Assembly (NCBI RefSeq): GCF_001517585.1
Contig: NZ_FBYC01000001.1
Coordinates: forward strand, 372,001-436,000
Direction of reading: 5' to 3'
Length of the DNA stretch: 64,000 nt
DNA from: Roseibaca calidilacus
GTDB taxonomy: Bacteria > Pseudomonadota > Alphaproteobacteria > Rhodobacterales > Rhodobacteraceae
Shown: positions 17,057-28,878 of the stretch, one piece after another
How positions within the stretch are numbered: position 1 is the first letter of the stretch
Layout of the letters: every line of letters starts with the position of its first letter
Program-made: the position numbers and the translations under genes
Notes under the pieces: generated by a model
What the model saw: only the letters and a program-made list of their open reading frames with translations
The model's database searches: none
What the model was told of the DNA's origin: nothing

Positions 17057-17557
17057 CTAGTCGACTTCGGCGGCGCGGGCTTCCAGAACGTCGAAAGGGA
17101 CGCCGGGTTCCAGCTTGGCGCCGCGAATAACCAGCGATGTCTTGACCGTTATCACATTGTCCGCCGCCAGCAGGTCCTCTGTCAGGAAGCGTTGGAAGGT
17201 GGACAGGTCAGGGGCCACGCATTTCAGGATGAAGTCAATCTCGCCGTTCAGCATGTGGCATTCGCGCACAAGCGGCCAGTCGCGGCACCGTTGTTCGAAG
17301 CGCGACAGGTCAGCCTCTGCTTGGCTGTTCAGCCCGACCATGGCAAAGACTTGCACTTCAAAGCCCAGATCGCGGGTATTCACTTGCGCGTGATAGCCGC
17401 GAATGAACCCGGCTTCTTCCAATGCGCGGACACGACGCAGGCAGGGCGGGGCGGAAATGCCCACGCGCTTGGCCAGTTCGACATTTGTCATCCGGCCATC
17501 GGCCTGTAGTTCCGCAAGGATCTTGCGGTCAATCGGATCAAGCTTTCCGCCCGACAT
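17057..17557 (-). CDS. Lrp/AsnC-family transcriptional regulator
   Basis: 166 aa. N-terminal HTH (LDPIDRKILAELQADGRMTNVELAKRVGIS in outline) followed by the RAM ligand-binding domain (about 70-150), the standard Lrp/AsnC layout, probably an amino-acid-responsive octamer. Start at 17557 has AAGGGGAAC upstream. It is divergent from trxB with a shared 166-base region. Its tail has no special feature. The effector cannot be told from sequence. Confidence 0.88.
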   Translation of the reverse strand: MSGGKLDPIDRKILAELQADGRMTNVELAKRVGISAPPCLRRVRALEEAGFIRGYHAQVNTRDLGFEVQVFAMVGLNSQAEADLSRFEQRCRDWPLVRECHMLNGEIDFILKCVAPDLSTFQRFLTEDLLAADNVITVKTSLVIRGAKLEPGVPFDVLEARAAEVD

Positions 17558-17702
17558 GGTTGTTCCCCTTGTTTTGCACTTATGTAAGCCGCCTTGCGGA
17601 TTTGCGCAATAATATTTCAATTTCGGGCAATTTTAATTCTACTGCCAACGGTTGCGCTTGCCCTCTTGTGTCGCAAAGGGCAATGCCTAGATTGCAAGGT
17701 GA

Positions 17703-19813
<2,111 letters not shown>

Positions 19814-19858
19814 CCGTTCTACCTCGTCTCATTCGCTTACGAATTTGCGCGCAGAGGG

Positions 19859-19873
19859 TTAAAGGTTGGTAAA
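19859..19873 (-). promoter_or_regulatory. CtrA-like binding site upstream of dprA
   Basis: Read on the minus strand: TTTA, seven bases, TTAAC. The CtrA consensus is TTAA-N7-TTAAC, so there is one mismatch. The box ends 46 bases upstream of the dprA start, where it could cover the -35 region. CtrA control of dprA has been described in Rhodobacter capsulatus, which fits. Confidence 0.4.
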
Positions 19874-19922
19874 GATTTATGGGTGCGGCCAGATTTTTTC
19901 ACACCCCGACCACAAAAATGCC

Positions 19923-20309
19923 CTATTCGGGTTTTTGCGCGCGTTGCGCGGCTTTGCGCACCAGCACTTCGCGCAGGTCTTGCATGGCCAAAAGCAGCTC
20001 TTCTGTGGCAGCGGCCAATTCGGCTGGGCTGGCCTTGAACTGGGCCCAATGGGCGATATGGCCAATCTGTTCGGCGGCCTTGGCGGCATCGCCTTGCATG
20101 CCGTTGCCGCTTGCCAGCCACGCGTCAATCAGCGCGCGTTCGGGGTCAGTCAGCTCATGCCCATCGGCCACATTCACCGCGCCAGTTGCCCGGTTGATCC
20201 CCGCAATCCGGTGCATTTCAGAGCGGCGCAGCCGCGCATCATAGGCAATGCGCAGCAGCATGGCCCCACCGGGGCGCGGGCGGAAATAATAGTCGCGCCC
20301 GCCGCCCAT
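19923..20309 (-). CDS. Conserved small protein, function unknown
   Basis: 128 aa, soluble, no signal peptide or membrane segment. I do not recognise a domain. Residues about 1-45 are rich in Arg and aromatic residues (GGGRDYYFRPRPGG; RIAYDARLRRSEMHRIAG); the rest is Ala-rich helix (AAKAAEQIGHIAHWAQF; AELAAATEELLLAMQDLREVLVRKA). It starts two bases after the aspartate aminotransferase stop on the same strand, so the two are likely co-transcribed. dprA lies 109 bases further on. Codon use matches the neighbours. Confidence 0.7.
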   Translation of the reverse strand: MGGGRDYYFRPRPGGAMLLRIAYDARLRRSEMHRIAGINRATGAVNVADGHELTDPERALIDAWLASGNGMQGDAAKAAEQIGHIAHWAQFKASPAELAAATEELLLAMQDLREVLVRKAAQRAQKPE

Positions 20310-20311
20310 GG

Positions 20312-21583
<1,272 letters not shown>

Positions 21584-21604
21584 TCAAATCCGGAAGGAAG
21601 CGAT

Positions 21605-22006
21605 ATGACCGAAAACTCAGAACTGCGGGATTGGTATTCGGGCGATCATGCCACATTTGGCGACCGGCTGACCGCGGCACGCGAAGCGCAGGGCCTGACA
21701 CAGGCGCAATTCGCCAAGCGGCTGGGCGTGAAACTGCGCACCGTGCAGGGTTGGGAAAATGACACATCAGAACCGCGCGCCAACAAGCTGCAAATGACAG
21801 CGGGGTTGCTGAATGTCTCTTTGCGGTGGTTGTTGACCGGCGATGGCGACGGGGTGGCAGAACCTGCCACGCAAGAAAACTTGGCCGAAGACGCACAGAC
21901 GATCTTGAACGACATGCGCGGGTTGCGGGCGGATCTGACCCGTGTGTCGAACGAGCTTGGGCGCATGGAAAAACGGTTGCGCCAGATTGTAAAGGAAACG
22001 ATCTAA
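21605..22006 (+). CDS. XRE-family DNA-binding protein
   Basis: 133 aa. A Cro/C1-type HTH at residues about 15-75 (FGDRLTAAREAQGLTQAQFAKRLGV; TVQGWENDTSEP) is followed by a C-terminal helix predicted to be a coiled coil (LRADLTRVSNELGRMEKRLRQIV). GGAAGG precedes the ATG at 21605. Divergent from aatA and followed one base later by sdhE, so it may be co-transcribed with sdhE. Target unknown; no phage gene nearby, so it looks like a resident regulator. Confidence 0.85.
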   Translation: MTENSELRDWYSGDHATFGDRLTAAREAQGLTQAQFAKRLGVKLRTVQGWENDTSEPRANKLQMTAGLLNVSLRWLLTGDGDGVAEPATQENLAEDAQTILNDMRGLRADLTRVSNELGRMEKRLRQIVKETI

Positions 22007-22007
22007 C

Positions 22008-22286
22008 ATGCAGATTTCGCCGGAAGAAGCACGCCTGAAGCGGCTGAAAATGCGCTCATGGCGGCGCGGGATGAAGGAAATGGACCTTATCCTTGGGCCG
22101 TTCGCGGATACCGATCTGGCCCGGCTGGATGCGGATGAACTGGACGCCTACGAACGCCTTCTGGATGAGAACGACCAAGAACTGTACCTGTGGGTTACCG
22201 GCGCCCTAGAGGCCCCGGCCCAACACGCGCCCATGCTCCAGACCATTCGCAGCGTGGTCGAAAACCGGTTGCGATACGGCGCTTAA
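22008..22286 (+). CDS. sdhE: FAD assembly factor SdhE (SDHAF2/CptB family)
   Basis: 92 aa. Helps attach FAD covalently to the flavoprotein subunit of succinate dehydrogenase. The RGxxE signature is seen in WRRGMKEMD (about residues 18-26), and LDAYERLLDENDQELYLWV is typical of the family. Size is normal. It follows the XRE gene with a one-base gap. Confidence 0.9.
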   Translation: MQISPEEARLKRLKMRSWRRGMKEMDLILGPFADTDLARLDADELDAYERLLDENDQELYLWVTGALEAPAQHAPMLQTIRSVVENRLRYGA

Positions 22287-22329
22287 CTTTTTGTTCGGAA
22301 GTTTCCGCGATGTTTGGCGTCAGAAGTAT

Positions 22330-22842
22330 ATGACGGAGCATCGCGTGAGCTTTCAACAAGACGTGGGCGCCCCTGTGCGCAGGCAGACTTTGGCGCGATA
22401 TCTTGACAGTGTCGCGTTGCTGGAACGGATGCATCGGCTGTTGCTGGATGTCATTAAGGACGAATTCGAGCGGCTCGGTATCGTCAATATCAACCCGGTT
22501 CAGGCGTTGTTGCTGTTCAACATCGGCGATCACGAAGTGACGGCGAGTGAACTGAAATCGCGCGGCTATTACCAAGGGTCGAACGTGTCCTACAACCTGA
22601 AGAAACTGGTTGAACTGGGGTATATGCACCACCAGCGCTGCGCGATCGACCGCCGCTCGGTCCGTGTGCGGCTGACACCGAAAGGGCAGGCCATCCGCAG
22701 CCGCGTGGCAGATCTGTTCGCCCGGCAGGCCGAACAGTTGGACGATGGCGGCATCATTGCATTCGCGACACTGGATGAAACCGTGCGCGCCTTGCGGCGT
22801 CTGGAACGCTTCTGGGGTGATCAGATACGCTATATCTACTAG
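22330..22842 (+). CDS. MarR-family winged-helix regulator, LdtR-like
   Basis: 170 aa. Winged-helix core at residues about 45-125: NPVQALLLFNIGDHEVTASEL, then RGYYQGSNVSYNLKKLVELGY, a recognition-helix stretch I associate with LdtR regulators of alphaproteobacteria, then DRRSVRVRLTPKG in the wing. LdtR controls an L,D-transpeptidase and stress genes in Liberibacter and Sinorhizobium. ATG 22330 is used; a GTG at 22345 with GGAG six bases upstream is a good alternative. No target gene is adjacent. Confidence 0.8.
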   Translation: MTEHRVSFQQDVGAPVRRQTLARYLDSVALLERMHRLLLDVIKDEFERLGIVNINPVQALLLFNIGDHEVTASELKSRGYYQGSNVSYNLKKLVELGYMHHQRCAIDRRSVRVRLTPKGQAIRSRVADLFARQAEQLDDGGIIAFATLDETVRALRRLERFWGDQIRYIY

Positions 22843-22850
22843 CCCGCGCA

Positions 22851-22877
22851 GCGCAGGACCGGGCCGCGATCCTGCGC
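22851..22877. terminator. Hairpin after the LdtR-like gene
   Basis: Perfect 8-bp stem GCGCAGGA/TCCTGCGC with an 11-base GC-rich loop, 9 bases after the stop. No T run follows, so it is either a weak terminator or an mRNA end-stabilising structure between converging transcripts (the regulator and tRNA-Tyr). Confidence 0.45.
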
Positions 22878-22963
22878 AGCATATCCAAGGATAACAGGGG
22901 GCTTGCGACCGAAACCGGGCGCAACGCGCCCTGACATATCTGCCGGTCTATACAGTCGGGGAA

Positions 22964-23047
22964 TGGTGGGCGACCCTGGAATCGAACCAGGCGTGGGTCT
23001 CCCCGGCGGAGTTACAGTCCGCTGCCGCACCTTGCAGCTCGTCGCCC
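22964..23047 (-). tRNA. tRNA-Tyr (GTA)
   Basis: Read on the minus strand: acceptor stem GGGCGAC/GTCGCCC, anticodon loop around GACTGTAACTC giving GTA, a long variable arm (GCCGGGGAGACCCACGC region) as expected for a class II tRNA, T arm TGGTTCGATTCCA, and an encoded ACCA end. 84 bases with CCA. Confidence 0.93.
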
Positions 23048-23192
23048 TCTGCGCGGTGGATTACGCGAGGTGCAGAAAGGCGTCAAGGGCGGAAATGGCG
23101 CTAAATCGAAAACTCCATCACCGTCTGTTTGGCCTTGTACTGCGGCAACCGCTTGCGCAAAGCTGTCGGCCAAGTTGCTGGATGGGGTGCGC

Positions 23193-23981
23193 GTGAAAAA
23201 GCCAAGCTGGGTCATCGAAAAAGAAAAGGCGCGCCGCGAGGGGCGTCAGGAAACCGTGTGGTTGTTTGGCCTTCATGCAGTGCGCGATGCCCTGATGAAC
23301 CCAAGGCGCAAGAAGCTGACCCTGTTTCTGACGCGCAATGCCGAAAGCAAGCTGGCAGATGCGGTAGCGCAATCTGGCATAGAGGCGCAGATCGTTGATC
23401 CGCGCAAATTTCCTGCGCCGCTAGACCCCGGCGCCGTGCATCAGGGTGCCGCATTGGAAGTGCAACCGCTGGATTGGGGCCGCGTGCCAGAGATGTGCCG
23501 CCCTGAAGGGCGCGACCTTGTTGTCTTGCTTGACCATGTCAGCGACCCGCATAACGTGGGGGCGATCCTGCGCTCCGCCGAGGTGTTCGGGGCGCGTGCC
23601 GTGATTGCCACCCAGCGCCACGCGGCCCCGGAAACCGGGGCGCTGGCCAAAACCGCCAGTGGTGCGTTGGAACGCCAGCCCTATCTGCGCGTGCGCAATC
23701 TGGCAGAGGAAATGGTCGCACTTCAGCAGATGGGCTATATCCTGATCGGGCTGGATGGCGAGGGCGACCAAGATCTGGGTGCCGCGCTGGCAAGCCTGCC
23801 GCCCGGCCCGGTCGGGCTGGTGCTGGGGGCCGAAGGTCCGGGCCTGCGCGACAAGACCCGCGCAACCTGTGACATGATCGCGCGCATTCCGGCGGCGGGG
23901 GCGTTCGGATCGCTGAACGTGTCAAACGCGGCGGCGGTGTCGCTTTACGCCGTGCGCCATGGTGGTGGAGGCGGGTCATGA
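23193..23981 (+). CDS. rlmB: 23S rRNA 2'-O-methyltransferase, TrmH/SpoU family (RlmB-like)
   Basis: 262 aa SPOUT methyltransferase, probably methylating G2251 of 23S rRNA. N-terminal substrate-binding domain (LFGLHAVRDAL near residue 25), then SPOUT motifs: LLDHVSDPHNVGAILRSA, LVLGAEGPGLR and IPAAGAFGSLNVSNAAAVSLY, which make the knot that binds S-adenosylmethionine. The start is chosen as GTG 23193; longer in-frame starts would run into non-conserved sequence near the tRNA. The final four bases overlap the next gene. Confidence 0.85.
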   Translation: MKKPSWVIEKEKARREGRQETVWLFGLHAVRDALMNPRRKKLTLFLTRNAESKLADAVAQSGIEAQIVDPRKFPAPLDPGAVHQGAALEVQPLDWGRVPEMCRPEGRDLVVLLDHVSDPHNVGAILRSAEVFGARAVIATQRHAAPETGALAKTASGALERQPYLRVRNLAEEMVALQQMGYILIGLDGEGDQDLGAALASLPPGPVGLVLGAEGPGLRDKTRATCDMIARIPAAGAFGSLNVSNAAAVSLYAVRHGGGGGS

Positions 23982-24544
23982 AATTTCTTGCCTTGGTTGC
24001 ATGGCTTGCCTTGCTTGCGGGCTGCGCATCGCTCAGCGAAGAGGAATGCCTGGCGGGCGATTGGGGCGGCATCGGTCAGCGCGATGGGGCCGCTGGCCTT
24101 GTGGCTGAAACGCAATTCGCCCGGCATGTGAAAGCTTGCGCCGATACCGGCGTGAACCCTGCAAGGGCCGCATGGCAAGCGGGCTATGCGCGCGGGTTGC
24201 AAAGCTATTGCACGCCGCTTGGCGGTCTGGAAGAGGGGCTAGACGGGCGCGGCTATCGCAATGTGTGCCCCGCGGCGTCAGAGGCGGCCTTTCTGCGCGG
24301 CTTCCAGATCGGCCAAGACGATTACAAAGCCCGCGAGGATGTGCGCCGCGTGCAATCCAAGATTGCCAGCTTGCGCGCGCGCAATGCCGAGATAGTCGGC
24401 CTAATTACGGCAGAGGATTCCGGCTTGCAGGCAGATCTGCAAAACAACCAAGCCGAGCTTTTGCGCCTGCAACTGGAACTGGGCTTTGTCCGTGCGCAGG
24501 CGGCACGCACCCGCCGCGCGGTCGCAGAGTTCAGGGCAGGCTGA
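23978..24544 (+). CDS. DUF2799 family lipoprotein
   Basis: 188 aa. Lipobox LAGC (Cys16) after a short signal. The body matches the DUF2799 layout: CLAGDWGGIGQRDGAAG, HVKACADTGVNPARAAWQAGYARGLQSYC, and CPAASEAAFLRGFQIGQ. Three or four conserved cysteines. The C-terminal third is a predicted coiled coil (VQSKIASLRARNAEI; LQNNQAELLRLQLEL). It overlaps rlmB by four bases (ATGA), so translation is coupled. Function unknown; likely an envelope protein. Confidence 0.82.
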   Translation: MKFLALVAWLALLAGCASLSEEECLAGDWGGIGQRDGAAGLVAETQFARHVKACADTGVNPARAAWQAGYARGLQSYCTPLGGLEEGLDGRGYRNVCPAASEAAFLRGFQIGQDDYKAREDVRRVQSKIASLRARNAEIVGLITAEDSGLQADLQNNQAELLRLQLELGFVRAQAARTRRAVAEFRAG

Positions 24545-25118
24545 CAGGCCTACGGTCGCCCATCGCAAGCCGACGCAGCACCAGCGGGTAAAGCTGGTGT
24601 TCCATAGGCAGGACGCGCGCGGCCAACTGCTCTGGGGTGTCGTCCGGCAAGACCGGCACCCGCGCTTGGCCAAGGATTGGCCCATCATCAAGCGCGGCGG
24701 TTACTTTATGCACCGTGCATCCGGCCTCGGTATCGCCTGCGGCGATGGCGCGGGCATGGGTGTTCAGCCCTTTGTATTTCGGCAAAAGCGATGGGTGGAT
24801 GTTCAGCATCCGCCCTTCAAGGCCGCGCACGAAATCGGCGGTCAGCACGCGCATGAAGCCCGCCAGTGCGACTAGGTCGGGCTGTGCCGCCTGTAGCGGT
24901 TCAAGCAGCGCGGCCTCGAACGCCGCGCGGTCGCCCTTGAAGGGGCGGTGGTCCACGGCGGCGGTGGGAATGCCCATAGCCCGCGCCTTGGCCAAGCCAC
25001 CCGCATCCGGGTCATTCGACAACACAAGACATGGCCGCGCCGGGTGGTCGCCGGTCATGGACTGCGCCAGCGCCACCATGTTCGAACCCGATCCAGAGAT
25101 CAGGATGGCAACCTTCAC
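24531..25118 (-). CDS. purN: Phosphoribosylglycinamide formyltransferase (10-formyl-THF)
   Basis: 195 aa. Adds the formyl group to GAR in purine synthesis, using 10-formyltetrahydrofolate. Marks: [10 protein letters not shown] (GAR-binding loop), [18 protein letters not shown] with the catalytic Asn-His-Asp set (N in LNIHPS, H in the same motif, D in DDGPI). Overlaps purM by four bases on the same strand and overlaps the converging DUF2799 gene by 14 bases at the 3' end. Confidence 0.93.
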   Translation of the reverse strand: MKVAILISGSGSNMVALAQSMTGDHPARPCLVLSNDPDAGGLAKARAMGIPTAAVDHRPFKGDRAAFEAALLEPLQAAQPDLVALAGFMRVLTADFVRGLEGRMLNIHPSLLPKYKGLNTHARAIAAGDTEAGCTVHKVTAALDDGPILGQARVPVLPDDTPEQLAARVLPMEHQLYPLVLRRLAMGDRRPVSLP

Positions 25119-26161
25119 GCCAGCGTTCCACTGTAGCGGATGCCCGCGCCTTGGGTCACATGGCCAAGGCGGCAGACACGTTCGCCCGCGTCGGTCAGCA
25201 GGGCGGTCAAGGCCTCTGCTTGTTCGGGGGCCACGATCAGCACCATGCCAATGCCCGCATTGAAGGTTTTCAGCATTTCAGCTTGTGCGATGCCGCCTTG
25301 CTGCGCCAGCCAGCCAAAGACCGGGGGCAGTGACCATGCGCCAAGGTCGATATCCGCGCCAAGGTCATCGGGCAAAATGCGCGGCAGGTTCTCGGTCAGC
25401 CCGCCGCCGGTGATATGCGCCAGCCCATGCACGCCACCCGCACGAATCGCGGCCAGCGCGGGTTTTACATACAGCCGCGTCGGGGCCAGCAGCGCCGCGC
25501 CAAGCGTGCCGTCGTCAAAGGGCGCGGGCACGTCCCAAGCCAACCCCGCATGTTCGACCACCTTGCGCACAAGGCTGTAGCCGTTCGAATGCACCCCGTC
25601 CGATTCCAGCCCCAGCAGCACATCGCCTGCGGCCACATTGGCGGGCAGGGCGGTGCCGCGTTCCATGGCCCCCACGGCAAAGCCGGCCAAGTCGAAATCT
25701 TCTGCCGCATACATGCCCGGCATTTCGGCGGTTTCGCCCCCGATCAGCGCGCAGCCCGACAGGCGGCAGCCTTCGGCAATGCCGTTGATGATGCGGGTGG
25801 CGGCGGGCACATCCAGCTTTCCAGTGGCGAAATAGTCCAGAAACAGCAGGGGTTCCGCGCCTTGGCAGACAAGGTCGTTCACGCACATGGCGACAAGGTC
25901 AATGCCGATCGTATCCAGATGCCCGGTATCGATGGCGATGCGCAGCTTGGTGCCGACCCCGTCGGTCGCGGCCACAAGGATGGGGTCGGTATAGCCCGCC
26001 GCTTTCAGGTCGAACAGCGCGCCAAAGCCGCCAAGCCCGGCCATGACACCGGGGCGCGTGGTGGCCTTTGCAGCGGGTTTGATCGCGTCTACCAGCGCAT
26101 TGCCCGCGTCGATATCGACCCCGGCGGCTGCGTAGCTTAGCCCGTTTTTGCCTTCTGCCAT
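25115..26161 (-). CDS. purM: Phosphoribosylformylglycinamidine cyclo-ligase
   Basis: 348 aa AIR synthetase, the step that closes the imidazole ring in purine synthesis using ATP. Marks: [39 protein letters not shown]-like ([11 protein letters not shown]) and [10 protein letters not shown]. Start at 26161 has CAGGAGCGC upstream. purN follows with a four-base overlap, the usual purMN pair. It faces away from the metallo-hydrolase gene across about 137 bases. Confidence 0.95.
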   Translation of the reverse strand: MAEGKNGLSYAAAGVDIDAGNALVDAIKPAAKATTRPGVMAGLGGFGALFDLKAAGYTDPILVAATDGVGTKLRIAIDTGHLDTIGIDLVAMCVNDLVCQGAEPLLFLDYFATGKLDVPAATRIINGIAEGCRLSGCALIGGETAEMPGMYAAEDFDLAGFAVGAMERGTALPANVAAGDVLLGLESDGVHSNGYSLVRKVVEHAGLAWDVPAPFDDGTLGAALLAPTRLYVKPALAAIRAGGVHGLAHITGGGLTENLPRILPDDLGADIDLGAWSLPPVFGWLAQQGGIAQAEMLKTFNAGIGMVLIVAPEQAEALTALLTDAGERVCRLGHVTQGAGIRYSGTLA

Positions 26162-26298
26162 GATGCGCGCGCTCCTGCCTAGCCATGCCATGGCGCGCGA
26201 TACCCTGAATTTGCGGGCAGGGCAACATTGCCGGGGTTGAAGCTTAGGCTTAGAACATTACATCACATTGCGATAATAGAATATGAAAGGGATCACCC

Positions 26299-27180
26299 AT
26301 GCCATCCGAATTGAAATCACCCATCGTGCGCGCCTTTTTCGACCGCCCGACGGGCAGCCTACAATATGTCTTTCATGACCCGGCGACCCTGCGCGCCGCA
26401 ATCGTGGACCCGGTCTGGAACTACTTTCCCGAAGCAGGCGCGGTCAGCACCGAAAGCGCGGATGAGATTCTGGCCTATATTGCCGAGCAAGGCCTGACGG
26501 TCGATTGGGTTCTTGACACCCACCCCCATGCCGATCATTTCAGCGCAGGGCCGTATTTGAAGGAAAAGCTGGGCGCGCCGCATGGCATTGGCGAAAAGGT
26601 CACCGGCGTGCAGAAGCTTTGGTCAAAGATCTATCATCTGCCGGACCTGCCGACTGATGGCCGCCAGTGGGACCGGTTGTTTGCCGAAGGCGAAGAATTC
26701 ATGGTGGGCACGATCCCGGTGAAGATCATGTTCTCGCCCGGTCATACGCTGGCGTCGGTCAGCTATGTCGCGGGCGACGCGGCTTTCGTGCATGACACGC
26801 TGATGATGCCAGACTCTGGCACCAGCCGTGCCGATTTTCCCGGCGGCAGCACCGAAGACCTGTGGAATTCCATCTGCGCGATTCTGGACCTGCCGCCGCA
26901 AACACGCCTGTTTATCGGGCATGACTACCCCGCTGCGGATGCTGCGCCGCGCTACATGGCAACGGTGGCAGAGCACCGCGCCAGCAACAAACATGTGAAA
27001 GACGGGATCAGCAAAGAAACCTTCATCCAAACGCGCGATGCCCGTGACCAGACCCTGAAACTGCCCGCGCGGATGCTAGAGGCGCTTCAGGTCAATATTC
27101 GTGGCGGGCGCTTGCCAGACCCAGAGGCGGATGGCCGCAGCTACCTGAAAAAACCCATTGGCCGGTTCGATCCGCGCTAA
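26299..27180 (+). CDS. MBL-fold metallo-hydrolase, persulfide-dioxygenase-like (ETHE1/Blh group)
   Basis: 293 aa. The metal site THPHADH (H75, H77, D79, H80), H149 in FSPGHT, D165 in FVHDTLMMP and H207 in IGHDYP match the ETHE1/Blh group, which oxidises glutathione persulfide with a mononuclear iron. The C-terminal 90 residues (SKETFIQTRDARDQTLKLPARMLEALQVNIRGG in outline) match the Blh-type extension. No rhodanese domain and no sulfide regulator next to it. AAGGGATC precedes the ATG. Sulfur role is inferred from the family. Confidence 0.82.
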   Translation: MPSELKSPIVRAFFDRPTGSLQYVFHDPATLRAAIVDPVWNYFPEAGAVSTESADEILAYIAEQGLTVDWVLDTHPHADHFSAGPYLKEKLGAPHGIGEKVTGVQKLWSKIYHLPDLPTDGRQWDRLFAEGEEFMVGTIPVKIMFSPGHTLASVSYVAGDAAFVHDTLMMPDSGTSRADFPGGSTEDLWNSICAILDLPPQTRLFIGHDYPAADAAPRYMATVAEHRASNKHVKDGISKETFIQTRDARDQTLKLPARMLEALQVNIRGGRLPDPEADGRSYLKKPIGRFDPR

Positions 27181-27230
27181 TATCTAGCTGCTTGACGCGT
27201 AGACGCATTCTGCGTAGCAGACGGCATGGC

Positions 27231-27307
27231 GGGCCTGTAGCTCAATTGGTTAGAGCAGAGCGCTCATAACGCTTTGGTTGGGGGTTCGAGTCCCTCCGGG
27301 CCTACCA
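27231..27307 (+). tRNA. tRNA with CAT anticodon, probably tRNA-Ile2 (lysidine type)
   Basis: 77 bases with encoded CCA. Anticodon loop CTCATAA gives CAT. The body resembles tRNA-Ile2 more than elongator tRNA-Met: the anticodon stem AGCGC/GCGCT-like and the TTGGTTGG stretch match Ile2, and the acceptor has C4-G69 and C5-G68, the pairs TilS uses to choose its substrate. The first pair is G1-U72, which is unusual. Elongator Met cannot be excluded by eye. Confidence 0.85.
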
Positions 27308-27735
27308 CGCCATGCGCTTGTTTCCAAACAAGATATTCCTTTGCAAAGGGTCGCGCCATGCCTTGTGCCAGAATCAGGTCAAGACATGGCGAGGTCGCAT
27401 CGATATCTGCAAAAAGCAGAACGGACGCTATTGCGCCGCTGTGGCGATGCCAGAGCGCGGGCATGCGTGCTTGATGTGCCGCGATGCAAGCTTATGCGTG
27501 AAACGCCTCTGACGGTGCTTCGGGCGGGCAGCGCGATAGGGTGCGCTGCACGTCAAGAGGGCGGGCGCGCTGATCTTGCCTGATCTGTGCGCAGAATTAG
27601 GGGCGTTCGCATATCATAAACTGCAAAGCCTATAGACGTTTTACGCAGCGCGCGCCATTCTTGTGCCGTGAGGGCAGGCGCAGACCGGTCCCATGCCTCT
27701 GGACGGGGCTCTGATATATCAGGGAGAAAACTCGC
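27308..27735. other. 428-base region without a gene
   Basis: Lies between the CAT tRNA and the polyamine-type binding-protein gene. Short open frames exist on both strands but none has a ribosome site or a family look; the one on the minus strand is the well-known tRNA artefact. The transporter promoter should be near the 3' end of this stretch. No terminator with a T run was found. Confidence 0.6.
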
Positions 27736-28824
27736 GTGACCAAATTGAGATTTGCTCTATCCGTTGCGGCGCTTGGCGCCGCGTCGCCTGCTTTTGCCGA
27801 AGGTGAACTGCGTCTGTTCATCTGGTCGGATTACATCACCGATGCAGCCATCGAACGGTTCGAAGCCGAAACCGGGATCGATGTGTCCATCGACGTGTAT
27901 GACAGCAACGAAACGCTGGAAGCCCGTTTGCTGGCAGGGTCGAGCGGGTTTGACATTGTTGTGCCCACGGGGAATTTCATGGCGCGGCAGATCGCAGCCG
28001 GTGTGCACCAGCCGCTGAACAAAGATCTGCTGCCGAACATGACGAACATGGACCCGGCGCTGATGGAGCGCTCTGCCCGGTTTGATCCGAATAACGAGCA
28101 TTCCACGATTTACATGTGGGGCACGACGGGGATCGGCTACAATATCGACGCCATCGCAGAGCGTCTGGGCGCGGATTACGAGGTCAATAGCTGGGATCTG
28201 GTGTTCAACCCCGAGACCGCGGCCAAAGTCGCCGATTGCGGCATCAGCTTCCTCGATTCTGCCGATGAAATGCTGCCGCCCGCGCTGGCCTATCTGGGCC
28301 TGAACCCGGAGTCGCGCGAAACGGCTGATCTGGAAGCGGCGGCAGAGCTTTTGTCCTCTGTGCGCGAACATGTGCGCTATTTCCATTCGTCGCAGTATAT
28401 CTCTGACTTGGCCAATGGCGAAACCTGTGTCGCCGTGGGCTTTTCGGGTGACGTGTTCCAAGCTGCCGCGCGCGCCGAGGAAGCCGGGCAGGGCGTGAAT
28501 GTGTGGTATGCCATCCCGCAAGAGGGGGCGCAGGTCTGGTTTGACATGTTGGTTGTTCCATCAGATGCGCGGAACGTGGAAAACGCGCATCGCTTCATCA
28601 ATTACTTGATGGAACCCGACGTGATTGCCGAGATCACCAACTACGTTTGGTATGCGAACGCGAACCGCCCATCTTGGCCGATGGTGGACGAGGAAATCAC
28701 CTCTGATCCGGCCATCTTCCCCACCGAAGACGTGATGGCGAAGCTGTTTACCTCGGTCACAGCCGATTCGCGCACCGACCGGACTATGACCCGTCTGTGG
28801 ACCACGGTTCGCACCGGTCAATAA
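27736..28824 (+). CDS. Periplasmic polyamine-type substrate-binding protein (PotD/PotF family)
   Basis: 362 aa. Signal peptide cleaved around ASPAFA-EGE. The mature part begins ELRLFIWSDYITDAAIERFE, the start of the spermidine/putrescine-binding family, followed by YDSNETLEARLLAGSSGFDIVVPTG in outline and IYMWGTTGIGYN. The start is GTG at 27736 with AGGGAG seven or so bases upstream. It is the first gene of an ABC-transporter operon (binding protein, ATPase, two permeases). The exact ligand (putrescine, spermidine or other) cannot be told. Confidence 0.88.
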   Translation: MTKLRFALSVAALGAASPAFAEGELRLFIWSDYITDAAIERFEAETGIDVSIDVYDSNETLEARLLAGSSGFDIVVPTGNFMARQIAAGVHQPLNKDLLPNMTNMDPALMERSARFDPNNEHSTIYMWGTTGIGYNIDAIAERLGADYEVNSWDLVFNPETAAKVADCGISFLDSADEMLPPALAYLGLNPESRETADLEAAAELLSSVREHVRYFHSSQYISDLANGETCVAVGFSGDVFQAAARAEEAGQGVNVWYAIPQEGAQVWFDMLVVPSDARNVENAHRFINYLMEPDVIAEITNYVWYANANRPSWPMVDEEITSDPAIFPTEDVMAKLFTSVTADSRTDRTMTRLWTTVRTGQ

Positions 28825-28833
28825 ACGCTGATA

Positions 28834-28859
28834 GCCCCGCCCGGCAGCCCGGGCGGGGC
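28834..28859 (+). other. Strong intercistronic hairpin between binding protein and ATPase genes
   Basis: Perfect 11-bp stem GCCCCGCCCGG/CCGGGCGGGGC with a 4-base loop (CAGC), not followed by a T run. Such a structure just after a binding-protein gene commonly blocks 3' exonucleases and leaves more mRNA for the binding protein than for the membrane parts. Confidence 0.6.
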
Positions 28860-28878
28860 CAATTCCGAAAGGCTCATC

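Noticed and set aside
22903-23196. Plus-strand frame with GDPGIEPGVGLPGG over tRNA-Tyr
   Set aside because: Same kind of artefact; it is the complement of tRNA-Tyr.
27264-27464. Minus-strand frame ending in GPEGLEPPTKAL near the CAT tRNA
   Set aside because: This is a classic false protein made by reading a tRNA gene on the opposite strand; no ribosome site and no homologue logic.
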